From: Erythrobasidium yunnanense
Lineage: Eukaryota; Basidiomycota; Cystobasidiomycetes; Erythrobasidiales; Erythrobasidiaceae
Direction of reading: 5' to 3'
Assembly: GCA_001600175.1 (NCBI GenBank)
Contig: BCJC01000006.1
Location: 62,001-126,000, forward strand
Length of the DNA: 64,000 bases
In this document: one piece after another, positions 1 to 10,527 of the stretch
How the letters are laid out: every line of letters begins with the position of its first letter
Numbering within the stretch: position 1 is the stretch's first letter
The notes under the pieces: model-generated
Seen by the model: only the letters and a program-made list of their open reading frames with translations
The model's database searches: none
What the model was told of the DNA's origin: nothing
Position numbers and translations under genes: made by a program

Positions 1-74
1 TCTTCGGTCGGTCTCGATTACTGCAAGAATATACGGCAAGGCGACGGCATGCTGATATGATTGTGGATATACAG

Positions 75-653
75 GCGTAGCCCACATCTTCGCTTCCTTC
101 AATGACACCTTCGTCCACGTACGCCAGCCTTCACCTTCGATATCGCATCAGCCAAGATTCTAATGCTTTGACATTCTATGATACACTAGGTCACCGATCT
201 GTCTGGCAAGGAAACCATCTCGAGAGTTACCGGAGGAATGAAGGTCAAGGCAGACAGAGACGAGTCGTCGTACGTTTCGCTATCCGCAAGATTATGGCAG
301 GAAAGGATCATAAGCTAAAGGAGGATTGTTGATGCTGCAGCCCATACGCCGCTATGTTGGCAGCCCAGGACGTCGCTGCTCGATGCAAGGAAATCGGAAT
401 CTCAGCACTACACATCAAGCTACGAGCGACCGGAGGTACCGGCACCAAAACACCTGGACCAGGCGCACAATCAGCTCTCCGAGCACTCGCCCGTGCTGGC
501 ATGAGAATTGGAAGAATTGAGGTACGTTATCATCGCTTGGGCTGCTGAGCAGGAACCTTTAGCTAACAACTGAATGACCGCTGCCAGGACGTAACACCCA
601 CACCTTCAGATACCACTCGCAGAAAGGGAGGTCGTCGCGGTAGACGTCTATAG
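75..653 (+). CDS. RPS14: 40S ribosomal protein S14 (uS11), 5' end outside the window
   Basis: Small-subunit ribosomal protein of the platform that contacts the 18S rRNA 3' region. Visible coding exons are about 75-118, 190-269, 341-521 and 588-653. Together they read [19 protein letters not shown], then the conserved block with [20 protein letters not shown], and finish with the family's basic tail [11 protein letters not shown]. All introns have GT-AG ends and the frame closes across each. The first exon or exons, about 27 residues in other fungi, lie upstream of position 1, so this is a window-edge partial and not a broken gene. Positions 1-74 look like the end of an intron. Identity is very secure because uS11 is among the most conserved eukaryotic proteins. 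Confidence 0.96.
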
Positions 654-1014
654 AGCAGTCGGGTCGTGTTGGCATTTTCTTTCGGTCCCCTCCTTTTCAG
701 TGTATGCAGGGATATTCCTCCCTCTAAGGTCTATTTAGATCTGTCAGCCGCACAGGAAATACAAACCTTCTCGTTCTAAACTACATGAATACGCTGCCGC
801 ACGTCTGCTAACGCATACATACCTATTTAACACTGTCACGTGTGAATGGAGAGCAAAGCAACACGGAGTTTCAAAGAAGGACCCTTGCGAGCAATCTGAC
901 AGTCTTCTGGTATCCATATACATTTGTAACTGCTGTTCGCCAGCTTTCGCCGTAACTTTGCGACCTGTCTTCAATGACTCGCTTCGGTACCTTGCCTCTG
1001 CTCTTATCGCAAAC
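654..1014 (+). promoter_or_regulatory. RPS14 3' region and MetRS 5' region with upstream ATGs
   Basis: No conserved gene is seen here. Several short reading frames start with ATG upstream of the MetRS start, at about 786, 847 and 974. The one at 974 runs past the MetRS ATG in another frame and stops near 1076. If the transcript begins upstream of them they would act as upstream ORFs. The transcription start is unknown, so this is only a possibility. Confidence 0.3.
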
Positions 1015-3444
1015 ATGGCAGCATCCACCTCGGGGCCATCCACCATCAAGGCAGACGCGATACGAGCAGTTCTAGCGACGCCAGATGGAAAGATGTGAAG
1101 CCAAATTGTCGCCAAAGTACGGTCGAGGTTGGAGCTGATTTGCACCATGTCCGTATCGTCAGCCTGCCCAAGAAGGGAGAGAAGAACATCCTCATCACAT
1201 CTGCCCTTCCCTAGTCGGTCTTAAGCCCTTAAGATCCTACTGCCTGATCCCTTTACTGATCTGTCCAAACCTTTGACCTGAATGCAGCGTCAACAATGCC
1301 CCTCATCTGGGAAACCTTATTGGATCCACCATGTCTGCAGATGTGTTTGCGAGGTATAACAGGACGAGGAATAGAAGGACCCTCTATATCTGCGGGACCG
1401 ACGAATATGGCACAACGACCGAGAATAGAGCATTGAAGGATGGAGTGACGCCGAGAGAGCGTGAGTCGTATTCCTTCACTTACTGCTTAGCTATTGAGTA
1501 TGCTCTGACGCGACATGGCAGTCTGCGACAAGTATTACAAGATCCATAAAGATGCATACGACTGGTTCGAGATTGGCTTTGATTACTTTGGTCGCACAAG
1601 TACACCTCAACAGACAGAGTGAGTATCTTGTAACTGGGCAAGGGGGGATTCGGCCTGAGCAGAATACCAGAATCTGTCAAGACATCTTCCTGAAATTATA
1701 TAAGAACGGGCATTTGCAAGAAGACGTAGTGACGCAGCTATACTGCGAGAAGGACCAGAGGTGAGCTGAGTATGCTTTCGACCAAAGTGTATCGTTTCTG
1801 AAAGGCTTCACAGATTCTTAGCCGACCGATATGTCGAAGGAACATGTCCCAAGTGCGGGTACGATGATGCTCGAGGCGATCAATGTGACAAATGCACGAA
1901 TCCTCTCAACCCCATCGAACTCATCAAGCCACGCTGCGTTCTCTGCAACACCACCCCTATCACGAAAGAAACGTCACATCAGTCTATCCGTTTAGACGAA
2001 TTACAGCCTACGATTCAGAAATGGTCAGAAGAGAGCATCAAGAGCGGGAAATGGAGTAATAATGCTATCGCTATGACGAAGGGCTGGCTGAAGGAAGGTC
2101 TGCTGCCGAGAAATATTACGAGAGACCTGTCGTGGGGAGTGCCTGTGCCTCTGAAAGGATGGGAGAACAAGGTCATGTATGTGTGGGTACGTAGCAGTAC
2201 TCTTACCAGAGGAAAGCCATAAGCTGACGTCCTGCCAGTTTGACGCTCCTATCGGCTATCCTAGCATCACGGCTTGCTATACAGACAAGTGGGAGCAATG
2301 GTGGAAAGATCCCGAGAATGTGCATCTCTATCAGTTCATGGGCAAAGACAACGTGCCTTTCCATACCCTCTTCTTCCCTGGGTATCTGCTCGGCACACAC
2401 GAAGACTGGACGAAGCTAAACAGCATCAGCACGACGGAATACTTGCAATACGAGGGCACCAAATTCTCAAAGTCAAGAGGCGTAGGTGTTTTCGGTGAGA
2501 ATGCTCGAGATACGGGCATCCCAGCTTCTGTTTGGCGATATTTCCTTATTTCAAACCGACCGGAAACTGGCGACACGCAATTCACCTGGAAATCGTTCAT
2601 TGCTGGCAATAATGCTGAGCTACTGAACAACCTGGGCAACTTCGTCAACCGAGTCATCAAGTTTGTGAATGCTAAATACGATGGCGTTCTGCCCCAAGGC
2701 GGAAATGCAGAAGCAGAGGGAGAGAGTGAGAAGGAACTCAAGAAAGACGTGGACAAGAGATTGAGCGAATACGTGAATGTCATGGAAGACATGAAGTTGC
2801 GAGCTGGTCTGGAAATCGTCATGCACATCTCGGCAAGAGGAAATCAATATCTTCAATCTTCAGATCTATCCAACGCCTTGTTCAATGACAAACCGGAGAA
2901 GTGCGCAGATGTCGTACTTCTTGCCATCAACCTCATCTACCTCCTCTCCGTCCTCATCCACCCATTCATGCCAAGCACTGAAGAGTCGATACTCCGCCAG
3001 CTCAATGCTCCAGCGAGAAGCCTGCCTGATACCTTCACTTCCAACGACATACTACCCGGTCACAAGCTTGCGAAAGCCGAGTATCTCTTCACCAAGATTG
3101 ACGCAAAGATGGAAGAAGTCTGGAGGAAACAGTTTGGCGACAAGACGTCCATTCCGGCAGAAGAGAGTGCAGCAGATAGCAAGAAGGGCAAGAAGAAGGG
3201 TAAAGGTGCATCTGCAGCTGCAAAAGCGGAAGAGAGACCTGCATACACGGGTCCACGAACACAAGAATTGGACGACAAAGAGAAGGAAGTCGCGGAGCAA
3301 GGCGCGAAAGTCAGGGATGTCAAGGCTAAGAAGGTCGAAGGAGATGCTGCTGTGGAAGTTGCGAAACTCATTGCGCTGAAGAAGGAGTTGGGTGATCTCG
3401 TCGAGCGACTGGAGTCAGTCCAGGTGACCACGGCGCTTGAATAG
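1015..3444 (+). CDS. MES1: Methionyl-tRNA synthetase, cytosolic
   Basis: Charges tRNA-Met for initiation and elongation. Inferred exons are 1015-1094, 1163-1213, 1288-1460, 1522-1618, 1671-1760, 1814-2186 and 2239-3444. The class I signature [13 protein letters not shown] (HIGH variant HLGN) lies near residue 40. Zinc knuckles (CPKC, CDKC, CVLC) follow, and the KMSKS loop appears as KFSKS. The anticodon-binding helical domain follows ([11 protein letters not shown] region). The C-terminus has a lysine-rich linker and then a segment with [15 protein letters not shown] that resembles a WHEP-type tRNA-binding helix pair. The N-terminus is short: about 30 residues precede the catalytic core, so the GST-like arm of Saccharomyces Mes1p is absent. 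The start ATG is the only one in frame with the first exon. Confidence 0.95.
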
Positions 3445-3569
3445 TGCTCTCAACGTATTACTTGCACGTTGTCATAGTAATCGCAAACAATCGCAATGCT
3501 TTGCATGAATTGTAGGCTTTCATGCTACTCTTGCCTTTACACCCTTCTTGGATCTGACTGTCTCGACAC

Positions 3570-4606
3570 ATGGACGGCGCATTGGCTGAAGAATGCCTTC
3601 GTCGTCTCATCTGCACGGTGTTGCGGCGCTCAGGCTTCGATGCCAGCAGCCCGGACGCTCTCGCTGAGCTCGAAGACAAGGTCCTGATGCGTGAGGGTCG
3701 ACTAGGATATTCAAGCTAGTTCGCTACGTCTAATGTGTTGCAATCAGTCGTTGGAGGCCTACTACATATGGCCCATGAATACGCAGATCTCGCAAGACGT
3801 ACAAGACCAGTCGCTTTCGATATGCTTCAGGCCTGCGAAACCGGTGGGATCAGCATGCGAAGCTTAGTAGATACGCTCAGAATCAACGCATATACCGAGA
3901 AGCAGGGTGTGTAGACCCTCGATTAGTTCTGTGAGTCTGAAAGCTGATGTTGTGTTCATCTCTAGAAATCGATACTGTCCGCTTTACGAGTGCGCAAGAG
4001 GAGAGTTCGACAGCGATAGCTATGAAGAACTCGACACACAGATTCCTTACAGATAGCGAAGACGACGTCGTGAAGCGAGCAAGCTATGCTCCGGATCATC
4101 TGCCATTCTTACCTCCCTCACATTCCTACAAGCGCACCCCTGTCTATCCTTCAATAGCTACACCTCAGCAAGCGCTCGCTGCGGGCATACCATTCGTCGA
4201 CCCAAGCAGCGCAGATCTACCGGCACCTACGAATGGCGACAGCTCTACTTCAGCCGACAAGCGGATGTCCTTGCTAGACGAGAGAATCAGAACAACACGA
4301 TTAGTAGAAGCAAGCTTGCAGAACCTGATCAGGGCAACAAGCAAAGCAGGCGCACCGGATCCTTCAGGACATGCAGGGGAGGCGCAAGCTGGAGACGCTG
4401 TAAATCACGATGGAACGAGTGTCAAGAAGGACGAACAGATCATCACTCTCCTCAAGAAGTACGAGAAGGACGCTGCTATATGCAATTTCGAGGTGGAATG
4501 GTATGGAGGAGCGCGGTCGGGCGGAGCTATTGCCGTTGGTGAGAAAGAAGGTGCAGGCACGGGTCAACAAGCGGCACAAAGAAAGCGTGGACGATGGAAG
4601 TACTAG
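3570..4606 (+). CDS. TAF8: Transcription initiation factor TFIID subunit 8
   Basis: TAF8 is a histone-fold subunit of TFIID that pairs with TAF10. Inferred exons are 3570-3690, 3748-3906 and 3966-4606. The N-terminal bromodomain-associated histone fold starts MDGALAEECLRRLICTVLRR, and its second helix reads LLHMAHEYADLARRTRPVAF. The C-terminal TAF8 signature is present (APDHLPFLPPSHSYKRTPVY), followed by a helix with LVEASLQNLIRA. The rest is acidic or low complexity. The length of about 306 residues is plausible for a fungal TAF8. The assignment rests on the histone fold together with the proline-rich signature; either alone would be weaker. Confidence 0.85.
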
Positions 4607-5061
4607 AGGAATCGAACCTGATTCCTTTCTGCGCTCTTCCTTTCTTACCAGGTCATGTTGTCGAGCTGAAAGGCAGACTTCAGCGGCAGAAGCGTCCACT
4701 GACCAATAACCACCACTGCGCTCGTGTTTCCGCTGACGCTCTTATTATATTCGTGCCTTTGAGGTCGCACGCTTATGACCCTTTACCGAGCAATCCGCAC
4801 CTTTGAAGGTCCTTTCTATCCAGCTACAAAAGATCTGCCCTCCAAGCTTTCCAGCTCAAAGGACCCGGAACTCTTGGCAGCTCTAGCAGCGGGCCTGTCT
4901 GCCTCAAAGCCTGGTCTGAGCGAGTCCTCCTTCTGCTCTCTAACCTAACAGACCACACTCACTGAAGCACATCACACGCTTGACGCGCTACACTCTCTTA
5001 TATATACACACACATTCCTTGCTACAAATCAACTCACAGTCCTACCACTCAAACACATATA
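4607..5061. other. Intergenic region between TAF8 and GH128 copy 1
   Basis: About 455 bases with no recognised gene. The last 80 bases before the GH128 ATG are AT-rich with a TATATATA-like run near 4998-5010, which could be its core promoter. Confidence 0.4.
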
Positions 5062-6177
5062 ATGCACAACTTCTATACTACTTTCAGCATGCTGGCTTTA
5101 GCGGTGACTTCCACTATCACAGTCAGTGCAGCATCCTCAGACAACGATATGCGACGAATCGTCCGTAAGCGAGGCGGCTCGCCCTACCCGAGTCCTAAAC
5201 GAGGTATCTGCTATAAGGCAGGCGACAGAGGCAACCAGTTCCTAAGCTCCGGCAAGATAGGCTGGGGACAAGGATGGGCTCAGCAATCTGATGGCTTCAC
5301 TGGCAAGTGGTACCCCATGCTGTAAGTTCTGCGAGCGGGAGAGACGCGCCCTTTCAAAGATCGATGCTAATGATGTATACCATTCATAGATGGGGAACAA
5401 AGGACAACTTCGAGCAGAAATGGCCTGGAAACGTTGATGCTTCCAACTCCCAGGTCCTCTTCGGGGTAAGTCCACGCTCCCTCAATCAGACGAGCTGTGC
5501 AGCTGATTACAGTCCATTCTACAGCCGAACGAACCCGAGGAGGCGAGCGACTCTTCGGTTCTCTTATACTGATGCGATGGCTAATCCTTTGATCTGACTC
5601 TGCTAGAATCAATGCCAACATGGGCAGTCTTGCTTGTCAGTGGCGTGCGTGGACCTTTCCTTCACTCCGTCGCGCACAAGGTCAACTGATAACACCACTC
5701 TCACAGTAAGGCTGTCGAAGTCTGGAAAAATAGTATCGCGCCGTACAAAGCCAAGGGCAAGATTCTTGTCTCTCCAGCTGTCAGCTGGGCAAGATTGACA
5801 GCCCTGGTGATGGTCCAAACTGGCTCAAGCGATTCTTAGATACCTGCCCAGATTCTGAATGTCATGTCGACGAGATCGCTCTACACTGGTATGGAGATGC
5901 CTCATGGGTGAAGGCTTTCAAAGACTATATCTCGGATTCCCACACTCGTTTCGGCAACAGAAACATCTGGATCACGGAGATGCGTGTCGATTCAGGCGAT
6001 GCAAGTGCTTTCTTCAGGGATGTTCTTCCATGGCTTGATGGTTTGGATTACGTGAAGGGTAGGTTTACCAATTCTGTGACGATGCCCGGCTAAGCCTTCG
6101 GAGCAGGCTACGCATACTACAAGGCCGATGACTTGTCGCCAACAGCTGGCCCAGGTCAAGCATACCTCAACGCTTAG
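5062..6177 (+). pseudogene. GH128 endo-glucanase-like secreted protein, copy 1, one frameshift
   Basis: Glycoside hydrolase family 128 (Asl1-like, beta-1,3-glucanase type) with an N-terminal signal peptide (hydrophobic residues about 8-24). Inferred exons are 5062-5321, 5390-5465, 5525-5557, 5607-5644, 5707-6058 and 6095-6177. Family marks are YPSPKRGICY, the acid/base motif NEPEE, a short exon with CQHGQSC, and the nucleophile motif WITEMRVDSGDASAFF; the end is GPGQAYLNA. Within exon 5, near 5785-5791 in a G run, one base appears to be missing: the frame reads SPAVSWA before it, and DSPGDGPNWL continues in another frame. The exon is 352 nt where 353 would keep frame. This may be a recent inactivation or a sequencing error. 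A paralogue lies at 31005-32537. Confidence 0.75.
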
Positions 6178-6636
6178 CTGCAAGGACGTGCGCAATGTGT
6201 CGCTGAGGCAGTGGCAGCTGGACTGCCCAATTGTACCTGAGGAATCCAGAAGTTAATTGTCGAGCTTCATGTATCCATACCTGTATCTATTCATGAGATA
6301 GGCCGAACGCGAAGAGGTACTTTGAACACAGCCGCTTTGGATTGCTTCTTCGAACTTGACTGACTGACCCGTCGCTCTGTAATCGTTCTGATCTGTAACA
6401 AAAGTTGCGGACATTGTCTTCGAAAGATGACGAGTAACAGTGTCAAATATCATCTAGATCAAAGGTCCGTCCTCAGGGATGTCAGAAAGGTCCTTTCCGA
6501 GATTCCGAAGATTCCCACGCACCTCTCTTGAACAGTTGCTCGGAGGTCCCAGACCTCGAGGATCTACTCTCTCTTCTTCCATTTCCTATAACTCCCTCCA
6601 ATACTCGTCACAGATCTACTACCTCCTTGTCCGCCC
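6178..6636. other. Intergenic region between GH128 copy 1 and the SnoaL-like gene
   Basis: About 459 bases. Short open frames on both strands show no recognisable motif and none has convincing splice partners. It presumably holds the 3' end of the GH128 transcript and the promoter of the next gene. Confidence 0.4.
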
Positions 6637-7650
6637 ATGTCTGCAGAAGCGTTCGCGCAACTCGAAGCACGCGTCGTTGCAGCCGAGAAGAAGGCTCAGC
6701 GAGTACGTAGGCTTGTGTTGTTCAAGTGGCATAGCTCACAGACGAATGTTGATAGGCCTTTGACCGAGGAGCGGTAGAGAACGTCTTCAGCAAGTACATG
6801 CACCTGCACAACGTATATGAGGATGAAAACATCAAGCCGCTATGGGTCAAAAGAGGGACACCCGGCATTACAGCGCAATACACCAATGTAGGCGTCTATA
6901 CGGATTACGACAGTGTAATGGCCTACCATTCGGGAAGACCCCGCCCAATCGGCAAGCTCATCCTACACTACCTGACAACTCCCATGATAGAGGTTGCAGA
7001 GGATGGCGAGACCGCTCAAGGCTACTGGCTTATGGCTGGTCTGGAGTCTGGAATGACGGCTCCAGAAAATATGGGTATGATGCCAGAAAATATGTAGTGC
7101 GTGGCTGCCAAGCGCGATGTCTCTGAAGCCGCTGATTAAGAGTATAGTGAGGCTCCGAAGTTGAGTGTAGACGGCCATCGCGTCTGGGCACATTGGGTCT
7201 GGTGTCACTACGCGATTGACTTCCTGAAGCAAGATGGGGAGTGGAAGATATGGCATTTCAGATGTTTGGTAAGCTCCCTGGTTTATGGGCATCCTACCCG
7301 TCCTAATGTCAAATGCAGGAGGTTACGAGAGCTCCTTATAGCGAAAACTGGATAACCTTCGCCAGCAAGAATAAAGTCATGTTCGAAAAGGTGAGCGAGA
7401 TGGATCAAGGATAGAGTTCGGCTTATGCTGTTAACCAGGATCTCGCGTACCTAGGCAAGAACGGCAAAGCCGTGTTCATGCCCACGCCCGATGAGCCGGC
7501 TACGAATGTAAGACACCCATCTAGACTGTGATGTTAGCTGATATTTGGATGTAGCTGGCAGATATATACTCGCCAGACAAAGCTCGGCAGCTTGATGTCC
7601 CACTTCCGACCCCGTACAAGACATTCTCAGAGCTATCATCGAAAGTTTGA
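6637..7650 (+). CDS. SnoaL-like (NTF2-fold) domain protein
   Basis: Predicted small cone-shaped NTF2-like fold protein, the fold used by scytalone dehydratase-type and polyketide-cyclase-like enzymes. Inferred exons are 6637-6702, 6756-7093, 7148-7268, 7319-7390, 7439-7507 and 7555-7650. A leading helix reads MSAEAFAQLEARVVAAEKKA. The SnoaL pattern follows: a helix with VENVFSKYMHLHNVYE, a strand with IGKLILHYLTTPMIEV, and the closing pair RVWAHWVWCHYAIDFLKQDG and EWKIWHF. The C-terminal extension ends in FSELSSKV. The joint at 7093/7148 is the least certain. Substrate and pathway cannot be told from the sequence. It lies in the accessory segment between GH128 copy 1 and U1 copy 1. Confidence 0.72.
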
Positions 7651-7846
7651 AGTAACTTTTTGCGATGTTCCGCACGGATGGCACCCATCCTCACAATGTT
7701 TGAAGAGGCAGCAGGGCTGGTCTCGCAAGTTCAGAATAGCTCGTCCACATCGTGAGTGACTGATGTGTTCAAAGCAAGCTTCCTATGTTATTCCTGTCAC
7801 AAGTTTATTGCAGGCATCCACTAATTTTGTACTCCGATCATACTGT

Positions 7847-8359
7847 TCAGCAATCACCCGTGCCCATCTCCGACTCTCTCTGGGCCGCGCTTCCGCCGTA
7901 CACTCGACCTTTACCACGTAAAGCAACATGCTTTTCGCTCTTTCTGCTCCTCACGTGCTGCCTGTGTGATGGTGGCTGCAGCACAATTGGCTGATAATCG
8001 AGCGCCCCTGCGTGCCGGATCTGCTGCATCGAGCTCCTTCTGGGTGTTTTCGCAGCTGGCTTTCGTGCCTTCAAGCCTGTTAGTGTGTCACGACTGACAC
8101 TATCTGCTCGCTGCTGACTAGTCGGATCTGCCGACTTCTCAGCTGTCGACCGGTAGCGCTCCATGTCTCCGACTTTGACCAGAACAAGCTGCTGATACTC
8201 GAGTACGTCTGGTACCATGCTATGTCTCCCTGCGTTGTCTGTTTCGATGATTGCTTCCAATGTCGGCCTGGCGGAGCGAGGCGTTTCTGGCAGTCCAACC
8301 CATTCATTCCATGCAGGGTCCCAATCAACAGGACTTCGAACGTATGCTGGCCACTCCAT
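7847..8359 (-). CDS. Unknown protein family U1, copy 1 (about 170 residues)
   Basis: Uninterrupted frame starting with MEWPAYVRSPVDWDPAWNEW, followed by VGLPETPRSARP. A middle helix reads EYQQLVLVKVGDMERYRS, and the C-terminus is basic and low complexity with KGRVYGGSA. A second copy at 34316-34795 shares the first 32 residues almost exactly, plus the middle helix and the RVYG motif. The lysine- and arginine-rich tail suggests nucleic acid or nuclear association, which is inference only. I recognise no domain. Preservation of the frame in both copies while nucleotides differ argues that it is coding. The upstream 230 bases are also shared with the other copy. It converges with the SnoaL-like gene. 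Confidence 0.6.
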   Translation of the reverse strand: MEWPAYVRSPVDWDPAWNEWVGLPETPRSARPTLEAIIETDNAGRHSMVPDVLEYQQLVLVKVGDMERYRSTAEKSADPTSQQRADSVSRDTLTGLKARKPAAKTPRRSSMQQIRHAGALDYQPIVLQPPSHRQHVRSRKSEKHVALRGKGRVYGGSAAQRESEMGTGDC

Positions 8360-8600
8360 GCTTGCTTTGTTTTCTGATTATGACTGTAGATGTCGAGCAG
8401 GAGCTCAACATAACCACAGCAGCGGATCTGTCGACTGGGTTTTCACATGGGCCTTTGTGCTTCGGTAGGCAGTCAAGCTTTTTAATTGCCCTTCTACAAA
8501 TCAACGACCCTTCACCATGCCTTTCATGCAATGGAGCCTTTCAAGCGGACGTATCGCTCGATAACCGTAGCTGGCCACTTCCTCTCAATGGAACCTCTCG
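8360..8600 (-). repeat. Conserved upstream block of U1 copy 1
   Basis: Read on the minus strand, this block closely resembles 34081-34315, which lies upstream of U1 copy 2. Shared stretches include CGAGCGATACGTCCGC, TTGAAAGGCT, AAAAGCTT, GGCCCATGTGAAA and GACAGATCCG. By eye about three quarters of bases agree. The duplicated unit therefore carried a promoter along with the coding frame. Confidence 0.7.
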
Positions 8601-8835
8601 CGAGATCGCACCTCACGATGTCCTCCCCGTATGACCAGTAAAATTGCTGTAGTAAGCATACCCGCAGTGATTGTGCTGCACCAATGCTACATATTTCCAA
8701 CGCTCGTCGATTGGACCTATCACCCGTGTGCAGCGTAACATACGATGGAGCACTAAATGTCGACTGACTTACTTTGAAGTGTACAATGAAGAATACAAGA
8801 TGGAGTCACGCTGCTATACTGGTGTCTCATCTATA

Positions 8836-10240
8836 CTACGCTTTGATAGCCAAGCCCATAGCTGCTAACCCGGCGGGATGAATGTCTTTCTGCGTTGCAT
8901 ATAACTTGTAGTCGTGCTCGGTGCGGCCCTGAGGAAAGTCGGGAGGAGGGCATCCTTTGGCGAAGTTATCTGCTTGTGCGCGGACATATTGAACGTTCTG
9001 ACGGCAGGTTGGTACAGCAGGAATGTACATTACTGAAGCATCGTTTGTGCCATTGTGCTCCTTCTCTACTGCGTGGCAGACGTCGGCTTGCCAGAAGACT
9101 GTATCACCTGGATAGACGGTAGGCACTGACAACATGCACTCTTCTAGTCGCATGTGTGGATGGGTAGCAACCGAGAATTCGAAAGGACGCGCTGCGCCCG
9201 CCGACCCTGCATTGGAATCATTGCTGACTCCATGGAAGACATCGCTCGACAGATCTGAGGAGGAGGGTTGTTTAGCTGACATCTCCGAAGGCACCTTGTT
9301 ACGAGTGCTTACCGAACTTCCAGTTCTTTGCATCAAGCATATTTGGATCGGTGGAAGCGACAGTACAGGTAAAGAAAGGGCGGAGCATGATGTATGCGGT
9401 ACTGAGCGTGATATCTGGGAATACCTTCAGGGTGCCTTCTGATGGACCGGCACGACTGTATTCAGAAGGATCAGTCCAAATGTATTGACGGGGGTCTATG
9501 CGAAGTGGAACTTGCCTGACTGCAAGCCATCCTTGGAATGTTCGGAAAATGCTGGCTTGATTGGCCAATCCCTTTGCAGAGGTCTTCGCCCCTAGCCGGC
9601 CTTTCAGGGAGTATGGATTGTGGGACTTCCAATCGCCTCTGAAGATGGCCTCAAAGCATGTGCGGAAGGTCGGATCTTGCCAGCGTTCGATCGAGCCGCC
9701 ATCGATGTGAGGAGGGTGAGCTCCCCACGCTACTCCAGGCTGTCTCATACGAAATCTATCGACATAGGTCAAAGGTGCCTCCAGATCCACCTCCTCGCCT
9801 TCGACGTTGCCAGAATAAAGCTTGTTGAGCCATGTAGATGTGGAGAGGAAGTTGGGATGGGAACGAGCAGCTACTTGAGCCTTAGTATAGAAGATTTGGA
9901 AGTACTGTGGGTTGTTGGCTGGGGTGCCTTCGACATTGGGGTTGGCAGCAACGAACTCCTGGAGACTTTGCTTGTACTGCTCGGCCTCTTCACGGGGGAC
10001 GACGTTTCGGATGATGACAGTTCCTTTACGTCTGATTTCGGACAGCTTGTCCTCTCTCAAGCTATCGAGCTCTTTGAAGTCCACGGATGGGAGGTAATTT
10101 GGGCCGGTAGCAACGATCTCGTCCGTCACGGTCGCGAGTTCGCTGATGATCTCGTTCCAGGCATGCGTTGCGTTGGCTTCAAAGTCTGGATAGCTCTTTG
10201 CGATTTCTTGCTTCAGCTGGATCATGGTGGAGGCCGACAT
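8836..10240 (-). CDS. DUF1479 family protein, predicted cupin-fold Fe(II)/2-oxoglutarate-type oxygenase
   Basis: Inferred exons on the minus strand are 10240-9516, 9455-9313 and 9254-8836. DUF1479 (bacterial YbiU relatives) has a double-stranded beta-helix fold. Candidate metal ligands are present: HIDGGSIERW gives the H-x-D pair and DVCHAVE gives the distal histidine. Other family blocks are TVIIRNVVPREEAEQYK near residue 70, FRMRQPGVAWGAHPPHIDGG, SRAGPSEGTL and PGDTVFWQADVCHAVE. The first intron (9456-9515, 60 nt) has a GC donor (GCAAGT). It is a multiple of three without a stop, so a naive frame reads through it, but removing it restores the family motif GWLAVSRAGPSEGTL. Substrate unknown. 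It shares a 287-bp divergent promoter with the next gene. Confidence 0.85.
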
Positions 10241-10527
10241 TCTGTCTTGTTGCTGCTGAAGGTGAAGTGAGGAGGGGCGCTTCTGGATGACAATAACAAG
10301 AAGAGAATAGCGGAAAACGATGTCATCGTATATGTCTTGGGTTCCTGCACAAGTAACAGAGAAGCCGGGGTCTCCGGCCGCTCCTCATTAGTCCCGCTGA
10401 AGACCCCGCTCAAGACGGCGTCAGAAACTGCCGTCTTTCTTTCGGTTGGAAAGGCCGGCAATGTATCATAGCACGAAGTGCGAACAGAAGTGCAGCAGCA
10501 CGCTACGTTACATAGAGGAGCATCAAC
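10241..10527. promoter_or_regulatory. Divergent promoter between DUF1479 and the 2-hydroxyacid dehydrogenase
   Basis: 287 bases separate two outward-facing starts, so the two genes probably share regulatory sequence. No specific binding site was recognised. Confidence 0.45.

Noticed and set aside
4590-4625. Sequence reading GGTTCGATTCCTC on the minus strand, tRNA T-loop-like
   Set aside because: No D-arm, anticodon arm or acceptor pairing could be placed around it, and it overlaps the TAF8 stop region.
8251-8634. Open frames opposite U1 copy 1 (plus strand) and opposite U1 copy 2 (34063-34455, minus strand) that resemble each other
   Set aside because: The similarity follows from the duplicated sense gene and promoter; the sense frames have matching ATGs and better conservation.
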